In this document: positions 1 through 8,134 of the stretch, one piece after another
How the letters are laid out: each line of letters starts with the position of its first letter
Position numbering within the stretch: the stretch's first letter is position 1
Assembly: GCA_010014835.2 (NCBI GenBank)
Contig: JAAAKB020053753.1
Coordinates: 1-22,955, forward strand
Source: Apostichopus leukothele
Lineage: Eukaryota; Echinodermata; Holothuroidea; Aspidochirotida; Stichopodidae
DNA length: 22,955 nucleotides
Direction: 5' to 3'
Program-made: the position numbers and the translations under genes
The notes under the pieces: generated by a model
The model's input: only the letters and a program-made list of their open reading frames with translations
What the model was told of the DNA's origin: nothing
Databases searched by the model: none

Positions 1-735
1 GGTTAGGGTACGTGGATTTGAACAATGGAAAATACAATGGGGTCCTCGGTCTGAATGTAATACAAACATGAGTGTGTTTGTGTGTGTGTAAGTGACGGCT
101 AGCTTGTAATCACGATATCTCAACTACTACAAGTTGAATCAATGTGATACTTAGCAGATGTCCCATGATGTGTAGATGTGCCCTATTGTTTTTGGTTCCC
201 ATCTCCTGAATATTAAGGAGTGGGCGGGGGCTTCATCGTATGTCCGATTTATTCCATACTTGGTATGGTGATGTACCTACATAGTATGTTCTTTGCAACA
301 AAATTCATTAAGGGGGTGTGACTTAATGTGAAAGTGTAGAAACCAGCTTGTAAGCATGATATCTCAACAACCACAAGTTGAATCAATGTCATATTTGGTA
401 GGTGGATGCCCCCTGATGAGTAGATTTTTTGATTCCCATGCCATGAATATTAATAAATGAGCAGGGATTAACATAAAATTTGGTTCGTACTTTTATGTCA
501 ATGTTGTTACATTAAAGCACATTATCGTGACGTCTCCAACTATGTCATTAATGTCATTAATATTCATCACATTGCATGAAATGGCTTTTAAGCACAAGAC
601 AAGAACCAAATGTTCCATGTGTTCGTTTTTGGCATATTATGTTTGTCACACTACTTTCATCCAACCAACCGTGTTGTTTTTTGTGAGCATATCATGAATA
701 TTAATTAGTGAACATAAATTCTTAATCAGATATCT
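1..735. repeat. GGTCA/GT-type interspersed repeat, copy 1, with 244-bp tandem duplication
   Basis: The first 95 bases (GGATTTGAACAATGGAAAAT..., then GGGGTCCTCGGT and a GT-rich run) recur almost unchanged at 13620 and in diverged form at 3444. Next come two diverged tandem units. The string AGCTTGTAA..ATATCTCAAC..ACAAGTTGAATCAATGT starts at 101 and again at 345, a 244-bp period. Each unit then carries a GAATATTAA block followed by a GT/GC-rich block (near 210 and 445). Further GAATATTAA or inverted TTAATATTC blocks lie near 565, 690, 840 and 948. No coding capacity is seen. The family name is unknown to me. Confidence 0.65.
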
Positions 736-1430
736 CTGAAATTATACTGTAGTATGTCTAATTAGTTTTACACATGTACTGGATAATACAATGTAAGTAT
801 ATAGATACATGATTATTAGATCATAAATTTGACCTCATTAATATTCATGTCACTAAACAGACTTTGTCAATTAACATGGTCACTGATTGCTTATATGTTG
901 CCGCATTAGTCCATGGATAATTCCTCTTCATTTGGTGTGCAAAAGTTCATGAATATTAAAGGTCAAGTGACATATCAGATTCCCTTCAAACTTCCACAGA
1001 TTGAGAAGCTACAGTATATATCAAAACCCTATACTCCAAATTTGGAGTTCCACGATTGTTTCTTTGCTGTTTTAATTAAGTTAATTACCAAGCTCATCCC
1101 GTAAGATGATAGACGTCATGGGGGGAACTATCACGGTGGCCAAAACGACACAGGCAAAATGAGCTGACCAAGATCAAAGACATAAACAATTCGTCACGGA
1201 CAGTCAACAAAATATCTGAAAATGGGTGCACAACAGTACAGAGATTTGCGCAAGTTTCGTGTTTCTCTAACACTGATAGCTCAGTAACACTGCACTCAGC
1301 CTAGCTGCCTAAGACCAAGATTTATTTCCGAGGAATTTCTTTCATGGGGAAAGTTAATAGGTAACAATATCCGATCTAGGCCTAACTAGTCACACCACTA
1401 GCCTATATAGTACGCTAGGCCTAACATTAC
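736..1430. other. Non-coding AT-rich stretch; probable intron of the minus-strand gene
   Basis: I see no convincing exon here. The 63-codon plus-strand ORF at 913-1104 has no recognisable motif and AT-driven composition, so I do not call it a gene. If the minus-strand exon ending at 1431 is real, this stretch is the start of its first intron. Two copies of TAGGCCTAAC (about 1377 and 1416) lie just inside that putative intron. I searched the minus strand for a continuation of the WCxCGxC type expected in P2X7-like proteins and did not find one, so the next exon is probably outside the window. Confidence 0.4.
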
Positions 1431-1633
1431 TATTGTGTTCCGTCGAGACGAGCAATTTCGACATCGCTGTCCGATCCGGGCCCCTCTTCGCTGGTCTCCA
1501 GTTCGAAAATGTAGGGAAAAATTTCCCCACGATTTTCAAACATGTCCTCCATTTCTTGGCCTTCTTCGCTATCGCTCTCTGAATCCCAAAGCCTATGATC
1601 ATTAAATTTACAGTCAATGCCACCCGCCGCCAT
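1431..1633 (-). CDS. Putative first coding exon of an acidic P2X7-like cytosolic protein (partial)
   Basis: The minus-strand frame starts at 1633 with ATGGCGGCGGG, which has G at -3 and G at +4 and is typical of first exons. It encodes about 67 residues: MAAGG, then an acidic run (DSESDSEEGQEMED, residues 17-30), then an EIFPYIFE motif (about 37-44) and a second acidic run ending in ARLDGTQ. An acidic leader, an I.PY.FE motif, then an RLxxT element resembles the N-termini of P2X7-like intracellular-domain proteins that are abundant in marine invertebrates; there a WCxCGxC segment follows. The TAG closing the frame overlaps a plausible donor, ATA|GTAATG with GT at 1430-1429, so the exon probably ends at 1431 with a split codon TA-N. 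About 15 CpGs in 200 bp contrast with CpG-poor surroundings. The family assignment is recognition from memory and uncertain. Alternatives are an unrelated acidic first exon or a fragment whose TGG became TAG. Confidence 0.42.
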
Positions 1634-1800
1634 TTCGCAATATGTGTGAGCTAACTATGCATGCTGTGTATGGGTATTAGTGTGTGGATACCAACTGTAT
1701 GTGGTAGCAGTAAGCAGTTCCCCGCCACGATATCATACAGTTTCGACTTGGTAAACAAATGACGTCATTTGTTTCTACTTTTCCTAACCGAGGCAATTTC
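1634..1800 (-). promoter_or_regulatory. Candidate promoter and 5' leader of the minus-strand exon, with CRE palindrome
   Basis: Bases 1753-1774 form a perfect 22-bp palindrome (half-site AAACAAATGAC) centred on TGACGTCA (1760-1767), the consensus cAMP-response element bound by CREB/ATF bZIP dimers. It lies 120 bp upstream of the minus-strand ATG at 1633, a usual distance for a proximal promoter element. I see no TATA box at a clear position. Because the site is symmetrical it could also serve plus-strand transcription. The motif is directly visible; its use as a promoter is inferred. Confidence 0.4.
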
Positions 1801-2401
1801 GCTGACTTTTTGCGGAGTTTTTGTTGCGTGATTGTTGCTGTGAGTTTTTACCTAAATCCCAATCTTAACTTTCTTGTAACAGACAGTTGAGGAAGGTATT
1901 ATTTTCGCTAGTTACAGATTTCTCCATACTCAATACACTGCGCAGAACAGTTACATGTTTGCCCTATTCTGCGCTTCGCCCTGTAATGTCATGAAAACTA
2001 TTACGTAATAGTACTTGTTACCAATTTCTACCTCTATGGAGATTGAAAATGGACGCGGAGTTGGGTTTTTCTTAACATTAGAATTGTTAAGTTTTACATT
2101 ATTGAAATTCAACTCTAGAAGTCCCTTGACCTTTAACATGTACAGTATGGCTTACCACAATTTGAATATATTTGGGCATCGGAACAACTAAACGTTATTG
2201 TTTTCTGGTTTGATAGTGAAGAAGGGGAAACAATTGTTATTGACTGTAGTGATATTAGAAGTTGTGAACCATTATCATATCCATGGAGGGTTATTGTTCA
2301 GGGAACTTCAGACCTTAGCCATCTGAAAAGATGTCTTTTTTTATCTGTATATTCACTCAAACTCAAACTTTGTAACATACAGTCAAAATCATGACTGAAA
2401 A
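1775..2401. other. Intergenic stretch, no gene recognised
   Basis: The sequence is AT-rich with stops in all frames. The only ORF above 60 codons, on the minus strand at 1951-2139, has no motif and no splice or promoter context. I see no repeat copy here. Confidence 0.5.
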
Positions 2402-2684
2402 TTCATTGCATCTACCTAGACTAGTAGACTTCCTAGCACAGAGTATTGCATGAAGTATAAGCCATATCCTCTCCACAGGCACATCTATGTGACTGTTCAT
2501 TGCATCTACCCATCCGAGGTAGACTACCTAGCACAGAGTATTGCATGAAGTATTAGCCATATCCTCTCCACAGACACATTTATGTGACTGTTCATTGCAT
2601 CTACCTAGACTAGTAGACTACGTAGCACAGAGTATTGCATGAAGTATTAGCCATGCTCTCTTTACAGGCACATCTATGTGACTG
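2402..2684. repeat. Tandem repeat, three copies of a 94/95-bp unit
   Basis: Units start at 2402, 2496 and 2591, each beginning TTCATTGCATCTACC and ending CATYTATGTGACTG. They measure 94, 95 and 94 bp. Copies differ at only a few positions; for example the middle one has CCATCCGAGGT where the others have TAGACTAGT. All share TAGCACAGAGTATTGCATGAAGTAT. The array starts abruptly and ends with TTCAGCATTGG, so copy number is three plus a four-base start of a fourth. No unit has an open frame through it. It is a local minisatellite-scale duplication of moderate age. Confidence 0.93.
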
Positions 2685-3443
2685 TTCAGCATTGGAATTC
2701 ACTGTCTTCTTGACAAAGTCAATTAAACATAATGAATTTTGTTTAACTGTAGAAAACACTTCACTGCCTAGGCAGTACTTGAAACAAGATACTGTCAAAG
2801 TCAGCAAGTAATGGAAGCAAACCAACTCTGTACTTCATCCAATTTCATCCGCACATTTCTTAGACCTTTGGTTACTAACTCAAAAGCATCTGCCATCATC
2901 TCAAAAGCATGAGTGCAGTACACAGAATGTATGAACAAACGTTAATTCAGCAGTGTAAGCCCTCAGCCAAGGTTGCAATGTCAAATTTACTAAGAAGGAT
3001 GGAGCTGCACGATGAATAGTGTTGTTGATGGTTTGTAACATTTGCTGATTTATAATTATACATAAAATGCACCTTAAAAGGGGTTCTATCATGGGTGAAC
3101 TTTAATTCTGATATCCAGTTGTTTGCTTACAGTAGTTCTGTGGTAGTGTACAGTATGCCTACAGTACATGTATATGCCAGGAGGTTTATATGATATGCAT
3201 GGGACTGAAATGAGAATGCCCTCAACAAAGTGCTGTCTTGATGTGTCAATTCAGGAACTAAGGGCACACTGCTGTACAAAACATATGCAACTTGCATGCA
3301 TAGTTTCTTAATTGTCAAATCAATTGAAGCATAGTCTGGTGGTTGAAATTGATTGCTAAACAAAATTGCTAGAAATTTACTGCATCTTTAGGTTCAACAA
3401 TTCCTCAGAAGAACTCTTATTGTTCAAGGATATTGTTATAATT
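2685..3443. other. Intergenic stretch, no gene recognised
   Basis: Several minus-strand ORFs of 60-78 codons lie here (2610-2825, 2901-3092, 3127-3363). They are cysteine-, leucine- and serine-rich translations of AT-rich DNA, without domains, start context or splice sites. I see no repeats beyond short CTACAGTA/CTGTACA strings. Confidence 0.5.
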
Positions 3444-3785
3444 AGGTTATGTGGACTTGAGCAAAGGAAAAAACAATTGGGGCCCTTAGTCTGAATGTCA
3501 AACACACAGGAGTGGGTGTATGTGCCTTGTGGTCACAGGTTATTTTAGGTCAGCAGTGGTCAAAGTCTTAAAATCTTGTCCACACAATATTTAACACAAA
3601 AGATTTGTTTGGATGAACTTCATATATGATATGTGGCTCAATCTACCTCACTGAATACTAAATGTCACTCCAGGTCACAATATTAGCTCCCAAAGTAAAA
3701 CTTTGATGAAGTTCTGACTTGGTATGTGGATCCAGCTTCTTAGTTCTTACAAGTATAAGAACTGTCTGTGCACTGGCCAAAAGTA
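3444..3785. repeat. Diverged copy of the GGTCA/GT-type interspersed repeat
   Basis: The start (AGGTTATGTGGACTTGAGCAA, then GTCTGAATGTCAAACACA and a GT-rich run) aligns to positions 2-95 and 13621-13735 with clear divergence. It continues into TTTAGGTCAGCAGTGGTCAAAG and TTTGGATGAACTTCATA, which resembles the array at 20878-21000 (AGAGGTCAAAG... TTTGGATGAACATGATAC). A second degenerate unit, TTTGATGAAGTTCTGACTTGGTATGTGGATCC, lies at about 3702-3733. This copy links the 1/13620 type and the 20878 type into one family. Confidence 0.6.
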
Positions 3786-4380
3786 AAAGTTTTCATATAC
3801 TGTAAATGTGGCAAGGAATCGCTAAGCCTCTTGGCTTTCTGGTTTCAAATTCAAAGTATTCGTAGGTACAATGTTGCATTTAGACCTGCTTTTTTGTCTA
3901 AATATGCTTCAGAATGAATAATCTGACATCTAAACTTCTTCTTTTGTAGGGTACCCCCACAACACCCTACACGGGAGTCACATGCAATGACCCCACAGCC
4001 ATACCATAATTTGTAACATTTTTGATATGCCTATGTCCCGACCATAAAGGCTCATGCTGCCTATCTGAATTAGTCAGGGAATATTGGAATCTGGCCTACC
4101 CCACCTGTGTTTTATACCATAAAGGGGAGTGGATCCTTTTTCAGGATTGGATGGGCAAACTCTATACCAAATTGTTGACTTACTAATTACTATCTAAAAA
4201 TTGTGGCATTTCATCTCAAATATTGAAAAATCTCACAAAAGTTCAACTCTTTTATATCAAAATATCAACTTTAGAATGGCAGTAAGTTTAGTGGGAGTAA
4301 CAAAATCCCTATGTTACTCACTTGTTGAAATTTTTGGTGTTTCTGCCAAATTTTAACGTTGTGTTTCATCTGCGAAATCT
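3786..4380. other. Intergenic stretch, one weak splice-acceptor-like site only
   Basis: A pyrimidine tract ending TTCTTTTGTAG lies just before 3951. It is followed by 19 codons (GTPTTPY..., stop near 4010) that could be a terminal exon but have no supporting domain. Nothing else gene-like is visible. Confidence 0.4.
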
Positions 4381-4896
4381 GTCATCAACGAATATACCGA
4401 AAATACCAGGTATATCCAAAACAAACCTTGAATATCCGGTAAAAGATAATGCATGCGGAACTCAAAGTAATTCCCCTGCCACTGTTTAATGTGTGTAACT
4501 TAAAACTCCCCCTAGTCCTCAACTGTAAACATTCTTGATGCACAATCTTAGCCTTTGCACCTACTGCTTAGACTGTACCGGAAAAAATGGTTTAAGCTTA
4601 TTCGGCCAGTCATGAGCACAGATAGGTTACATTTACACACGATAATTTGGAACAGTCTACGTAAGGATGGGGGCAGGAGTAAGTAGAGAATACAGCACAA
4701 CACCTGTTGGAGGTTTTGGGAGATGTGTTCGGTACACATGAAACAGTCATCATAAAACCGCAAATACATTTGTAGGCTAGGCTAGTGTCCATACTGTAGG
4801 TTCATGCTAGTGTTTGATAGTACAGTTAACACTGGAAGTAGGGGTTCCTTGAAAATTTCCGGTATACCCGGTAATACCGGGTATTCGTCAGCAGGT
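4381..4896. mobile_element. Foldback/MITE-like element with CCGGTA-rich inverted arms
   Basis: The left end (ATCAACGAATATACC, then ATACCAGGTATATCC) pairs with the reverse complement of the right end (CTGACGAATACCCGG, then TACCGGGTATACCGG). Agreement resumes further in: TCAAAGTAATTCCCCTGCCACTG (about 4461-4483) matches the reverse complement of 4821-4855 (TCAAGGAACCCC, then TTCCAGTG), with a roughly 40-base insertion in the left arm. The interior of about 350 bp has no transposase-like frame. Short size, long imperfect inverted arms and no coding capacity fit a non-autonomous DNA transposon. I cannot define a target-site duplication or assign a superfamily. The edges are approximate. Confidence 0.5.
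4864..4884. repeat. Perfect 10-bp inverted repeat with a 1-base spacer
   Basis: ATACCCGGTA and TACCGGGTAT are exact reverse complements separated by a single A. Related strings (TTCCGGTAT, AACCGGTATC, TATACCGATG) surround it at 4857-4926. It sits in the right arm of the foldback element and probably is a terminal sub-repeat of it. Confidence 0.85.
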
Positions 4897-7019
4897 AAAC
4901 CGGTATCTGTTTTTGCTTATACCGATGCACCATAGACTTGAAACAGACATGTTGTCTGCACAGTTTGTATGACTTTGGAAAAAGGTGTTTTAATATGCAT
5001 TTAAAAGAGGATAGGTTGTTGAGTAAAACCTTCAAAATAATTTTTTTAAGTCTCAAAGCAGCCACTGCTCAATTATCACAACAACAAGAAATGTGAGTGA
5101 TTATGGAATTTTGATAAAAGAACATATTTATTGGTCTAAACATCACATTTTTACATCAATTTCCATTAGCTCATTGCTGACAAGATAATATTCAGGTATA
5201 TGTGTTAGCCACTCCTTTGTTTCAAGTATGGGCTGCTACCATGGGTCACAATCAGAACTGGTAATCATTCCATTACTCATACTTGAACTTAATGAATGAA
5301 CGTGTATTACAACTACAGCTCCTAATGCCTATGGAGTTGGCAGAGACTATGCTGCAAATAAGTTACATAGTAATCATTCTTCTAGCTAGCCTACAGTGCA
5401 GTTAGTGCCAGTGGCCAGACAACTGGCATTATCGAGTTCAGCTAAACCAGGTGATATCTCATTTAGTTAGAACTGACACTACTGAGACAAATCCCAATCA
5501 TTTAAACACATTGTAAAAATAAGACTGCACAAAAGTGGTGCAAGGTTTCTACCCTTATGTGTAGTCTTCAAAATGTTGTAAAATATACATGAAAGTGGAC
5601 AATTTCACTTTTGAAACAACAACTGTCAACAGTACGGTCTACTTCGACCCAGTCTAATACATAACACTATGTATGACCAAGGACTATTACAACTAAGTGT
5701 TAGCTAGTGTTAGCCTAGAATACTATAGTAAGTGTGGTACAGTTGTAGTGGATGTACACTGAACTACTGAAGTTAGTTGAATTAATTTAAAATTGCCTCA
5801 GTAGTGATAAATTGCCAATATTTTGATTCCCATGTTAACATACTGTATGATAGAACTCAATTTCAATCATACTGTCCTCCAAGTCCAACCTAGAGCAGCT
5901 TTACTATTTTTTTGCTGTGTTTGATGTGCCATTTTGAGCTCTGTCAGTGTTATCACCTTTAGAAACACATTACAGTGATTGCAATACAGTAGAAGATGCA
6001 ATTTGAATCTCTCCTTCCATACAGGAGTCTCCCTGGGGGCTTTCCAGGACAAGAGACAAGGCTTATAAAGAAACCTATTTTGGTGCTTGGTTTGCAATCA
6101 GGTGGAATCTCATTGCATCTGTTGTAAAATTGGCTTGGCGCCATGCCTTGGCTAACCTAAAGTAATTCAATTGCTTCAGAGATTTTCACACTTATCTGAC
6201 AGTCTGTGTCTTTCTCAGATTTGTTGTTTATATATCTCTGACCTGGTTTGTCCAGTTAAGGTATCCTGTGAGAAGTTAATGATGGTTACCATGGTGATTG
6301 TAATCAGAAGAGAGCAGATAAGGATGTACTTTATTGCTCATTTATTTGTGTAACATGTATATAATGTTTTTACATAAATTTGCTCAGTATTTTGAGCAGT
6401 GAAGGTTAATAAAAATATCTGGTAAGTTATCCTGAACTTCCAAATCATTTGATATGCATCCTACTTCTTTGTGATGAAAGAAAAAGAAAATTATCTTTAC
6501 TAATGTTTGCTTAGTTGGTAACTTTGCTCATGACACACAAAAGGAGAGTATAATGTACATGTTAGAGAATGACATACATTAATGTACTTCACATAATTCC
6601 CATAGCCATTATCAAATTCACAACAAAAATATTCTAATAGCTAGGATGGAATTTAACTGATTAACAAATGTTAAATAAATCAAATTCCAGCCCTGTTTCT
6701 ATTTACATGTTCAGTGTATGCGTAGCAATTCCATGAAATGCTAATTGTAAGTTTTCCTCCCCTTCCCTCCCATATATTGCATGTTATAGTATTGTATATT
6801 TGCATACAGTATTGTGTTCCTGTTATTCATTTGCTATTTACTTTGTTGTATCATAAAGTTTTAGCGAGTGTTGTCATCTATTCTCTCTTCATCCCTGGCC
6901 TTTCATTGCTTTTTGGTTATATTTTGGGCCAAGTTGTTACTACTCTTGTGCCCAACATGCCTTTAGCTTAAAGCCAAAGCACATTGATAAGGTTACTCTT
7001 CTTGTATTGTTAGACATTT
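4897..7019. other. Intergenic or intronic stretch, no gene recognised
   Basis: Scattered ORFs of 60-79 codons on both strands (4826-5065 minus, 5867-6144 minus, 6171-6353 plus, 6738-6971 plus) have no domain. The hydrophobic one at 6738-6971 is the translation of a T-rich tract. That tract (6750-7060), rich in CCTTCC, TCTCTC and TTTG, lies immediately 5' of the Gag-like frame and may be its leader or terminal repeat, but I see no matching copy on the 3' side. Confidence 0.45.
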
Positions 7020-7103
7020 GTGTTAGCTTACATTCCTCCCCTACTATCTTTCGTTGCAATTGTCAGGTGTTATTTTGTTATTTGCCTCAATTCGGGTTCA
7101 GAC

Positions 7104-7823
7104 ATGTCTTCCAGTAGTCAGCTCAAGTGCATCAATTGTTTGCTATTCCGTCCGGGTAGATCTTGGGATGACCACGACTTATGTCCTAAATGCCAGACGT
7201 GTATTAGAAGGGATCCTTGCCTGGTTTGTATCCAGTTAACACCTAGTCAATGGCAAGAGATAGATAATTGGCTACGGGGCAGAGCAATCAGCTGCAAGGG
7301 AAGCTGGACCAGCTACCTAATCCGATTGGGTGCCCAAGAGACAGGGAAGTTGAGAAGGAGATGTGAGAAGCATAGGAAGGAGCAGAAGAGGAGAGAGAGG
7401 AGAATAGTGAGGAAAGAGCAGAGGGAGAGAAAACAAGAGGAAGATTGAAAAAGAGAAAGAGAGAGAGACAGAGATGGAGTGCCTCCTGTCAACATCCGGT
7501 TCGAACATGACCAAATGGAAAGGCAAAGGAAAGGGCAGGGCTTCTGTTAAGAAGGCCAGAATGCCCTGGATGCAAAAATCTGAAACAGAGAGAGAGAATG
7601 GGTACCAATATCCAACCGCAGCAGGTCCCAATTGCGGTTCCCAAGAGGCTGCAGAAGTAAATGGAGATGGTCTCCTGCTTCTGATGTATCTTCAGATTCC
7701 TCTGACGATGGCTATAGAAGGGCCAAGGAGACAAGAGGAAGAGCCAGTGTGGCTGGCACAGTTAACAGGTCGTCTACAAACTCTCCAGGTAAAGGGAACA
7801 AGAAAGTAGTTCTGGGGAGGTGA
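7104..7823 (+). pseudogene. Decayed retroelement Gag-like gene with Cys/His zinc-binding N-terminus
   Basis: One reading frame runs 240 codons from ATG 7104 to TGA 7821 but is broken by TGA 7446, TAA 7548 and TGA 7581. Residues 9-42 form a Cys/His cluster, C-x2-C-x11-H-x2-C-x2-C-x2-C-x5-C-x2-C, followed by LTPSQW. Then comes an Arg/Lys/Glu-rich coiled or basic segment (about 83-114) and a Ser-rich tail (SSDSSDDG, RSSTNSPGKGNKK). The order of Cys cluster, LTPxQW and charged low-complexity tail recalls the first protein of DIRS-like tyrosine-recombinase retroelements of invertebrates. That family call is from memory and tentative. The frame is also open upstream to an ATG at 7020, but MSSSSQLKC at 7104 is the more natural start. 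No reverse transcriptase, RNase H or recombinase remnant follows, so this is at most an isolated fragment. Alternatives are a domesticated zinc-binding exon (7104-7448, 114 residues) or a coincidental frame in the GA-rich part. Confidence 0.42.
7352..7476 (+). repeat. GA-rich polypurine tract
   Basis: The plus strand is almost purely purine for about 120 bases, including the runs GAGGAGAGAGAGGAGAATAG and GAAAGAGAGAGAGACAGAG. It encodes the Lys/Arg/Glu-rich part of the Gag-like frame, and its expansion may have caused the frame breaks that follow. Mirror-type purine tracts of this length can form triplex DNA. Confidence 0.7.
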
Positions 7824-7829
7824 AAGATA

Positions 7830-8134
7830 TCCTTATGTGTCTGTGTGTGTGTGTGTCATTGCATCATTGTGTCAACAACTCCTCCTAAACGGCCGGGCCA
7901 ACTTTCTTCAAACTTGGTGGGAAGGTACACCAGGGTGAACCCTTGTGTCTTGTTGCCCCCAGAACCAAAGGTCAGAGGTCAACGATCAAATGTAGTGAAA
8001 TTTGCTGACATGGAACCTTCACAGGTATAATGGAAATGTCAAGTACTATCCAAATATGTGGTTGCCATGGGGATTGAGGTCAAAAGTCACATGTCGTGCA
8101 TATTAATGAATGGGTGGGACATGTAAAATATAAA
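7830..8134. repeat. GGTCA-type interspersed repeat with (GT)n
   Basis: The copy begins with a (GT)n run at 7838-7856 and continues through AACTCCTCCTAAACGGCCGG, CTTGGTGGGAAGGTACACCA and CCAAAGGTCAGAGGTCAACG to CATATTAATGAATGGGTGGG. The last block matches GAATATTAA blocks in the copy at 1-735. Two AGGTCA pairs spaced by one base lie at 7969-7981 (both exact) and 8077-8089 (second half AAGTCA). It starts directly after the Gag-like frame, which suggests insertion next to or into that element. Confidence 0.55.

Noticed and set aside
1-10. GGTTAGGGTA at the window start as a telomere-like repeat
   Set aside because: It occurs once and is part of the interspersed repeat end also seen at 13620.
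2402-2684. Possible CRISPR-like array from the regular 94/95-bp repeats
   Set aside because: The units are contiguous with no unique spacers, and the genome is eukaryotic.
3951-4010. Short terminal-exon candidate after TTCTTTTGTAG
   Set aside because: Only 19 codons, no homology or upstream exon recognisable; a pyrimidine tract plus TAG is common by chance.
5867-6144. Two overlapping minus-strand ORFs of 61 and 76 codons
   Set aside because: They overlap in different frames, neither shows a domain, and no donor or acceptor supports an exon.
6738-6971. 77-codon hydrophobic ORF that might be a membrane protein
   Set aside because: It is the translation of a T-rich tract; there is no start context, conserved motif or splice signal.
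7497-7506. GGTTCGAA resembling a tRNA B box
   Set aside because: No A box at the right spacing, and no acceptor or anticodon stem can be drawn around it.
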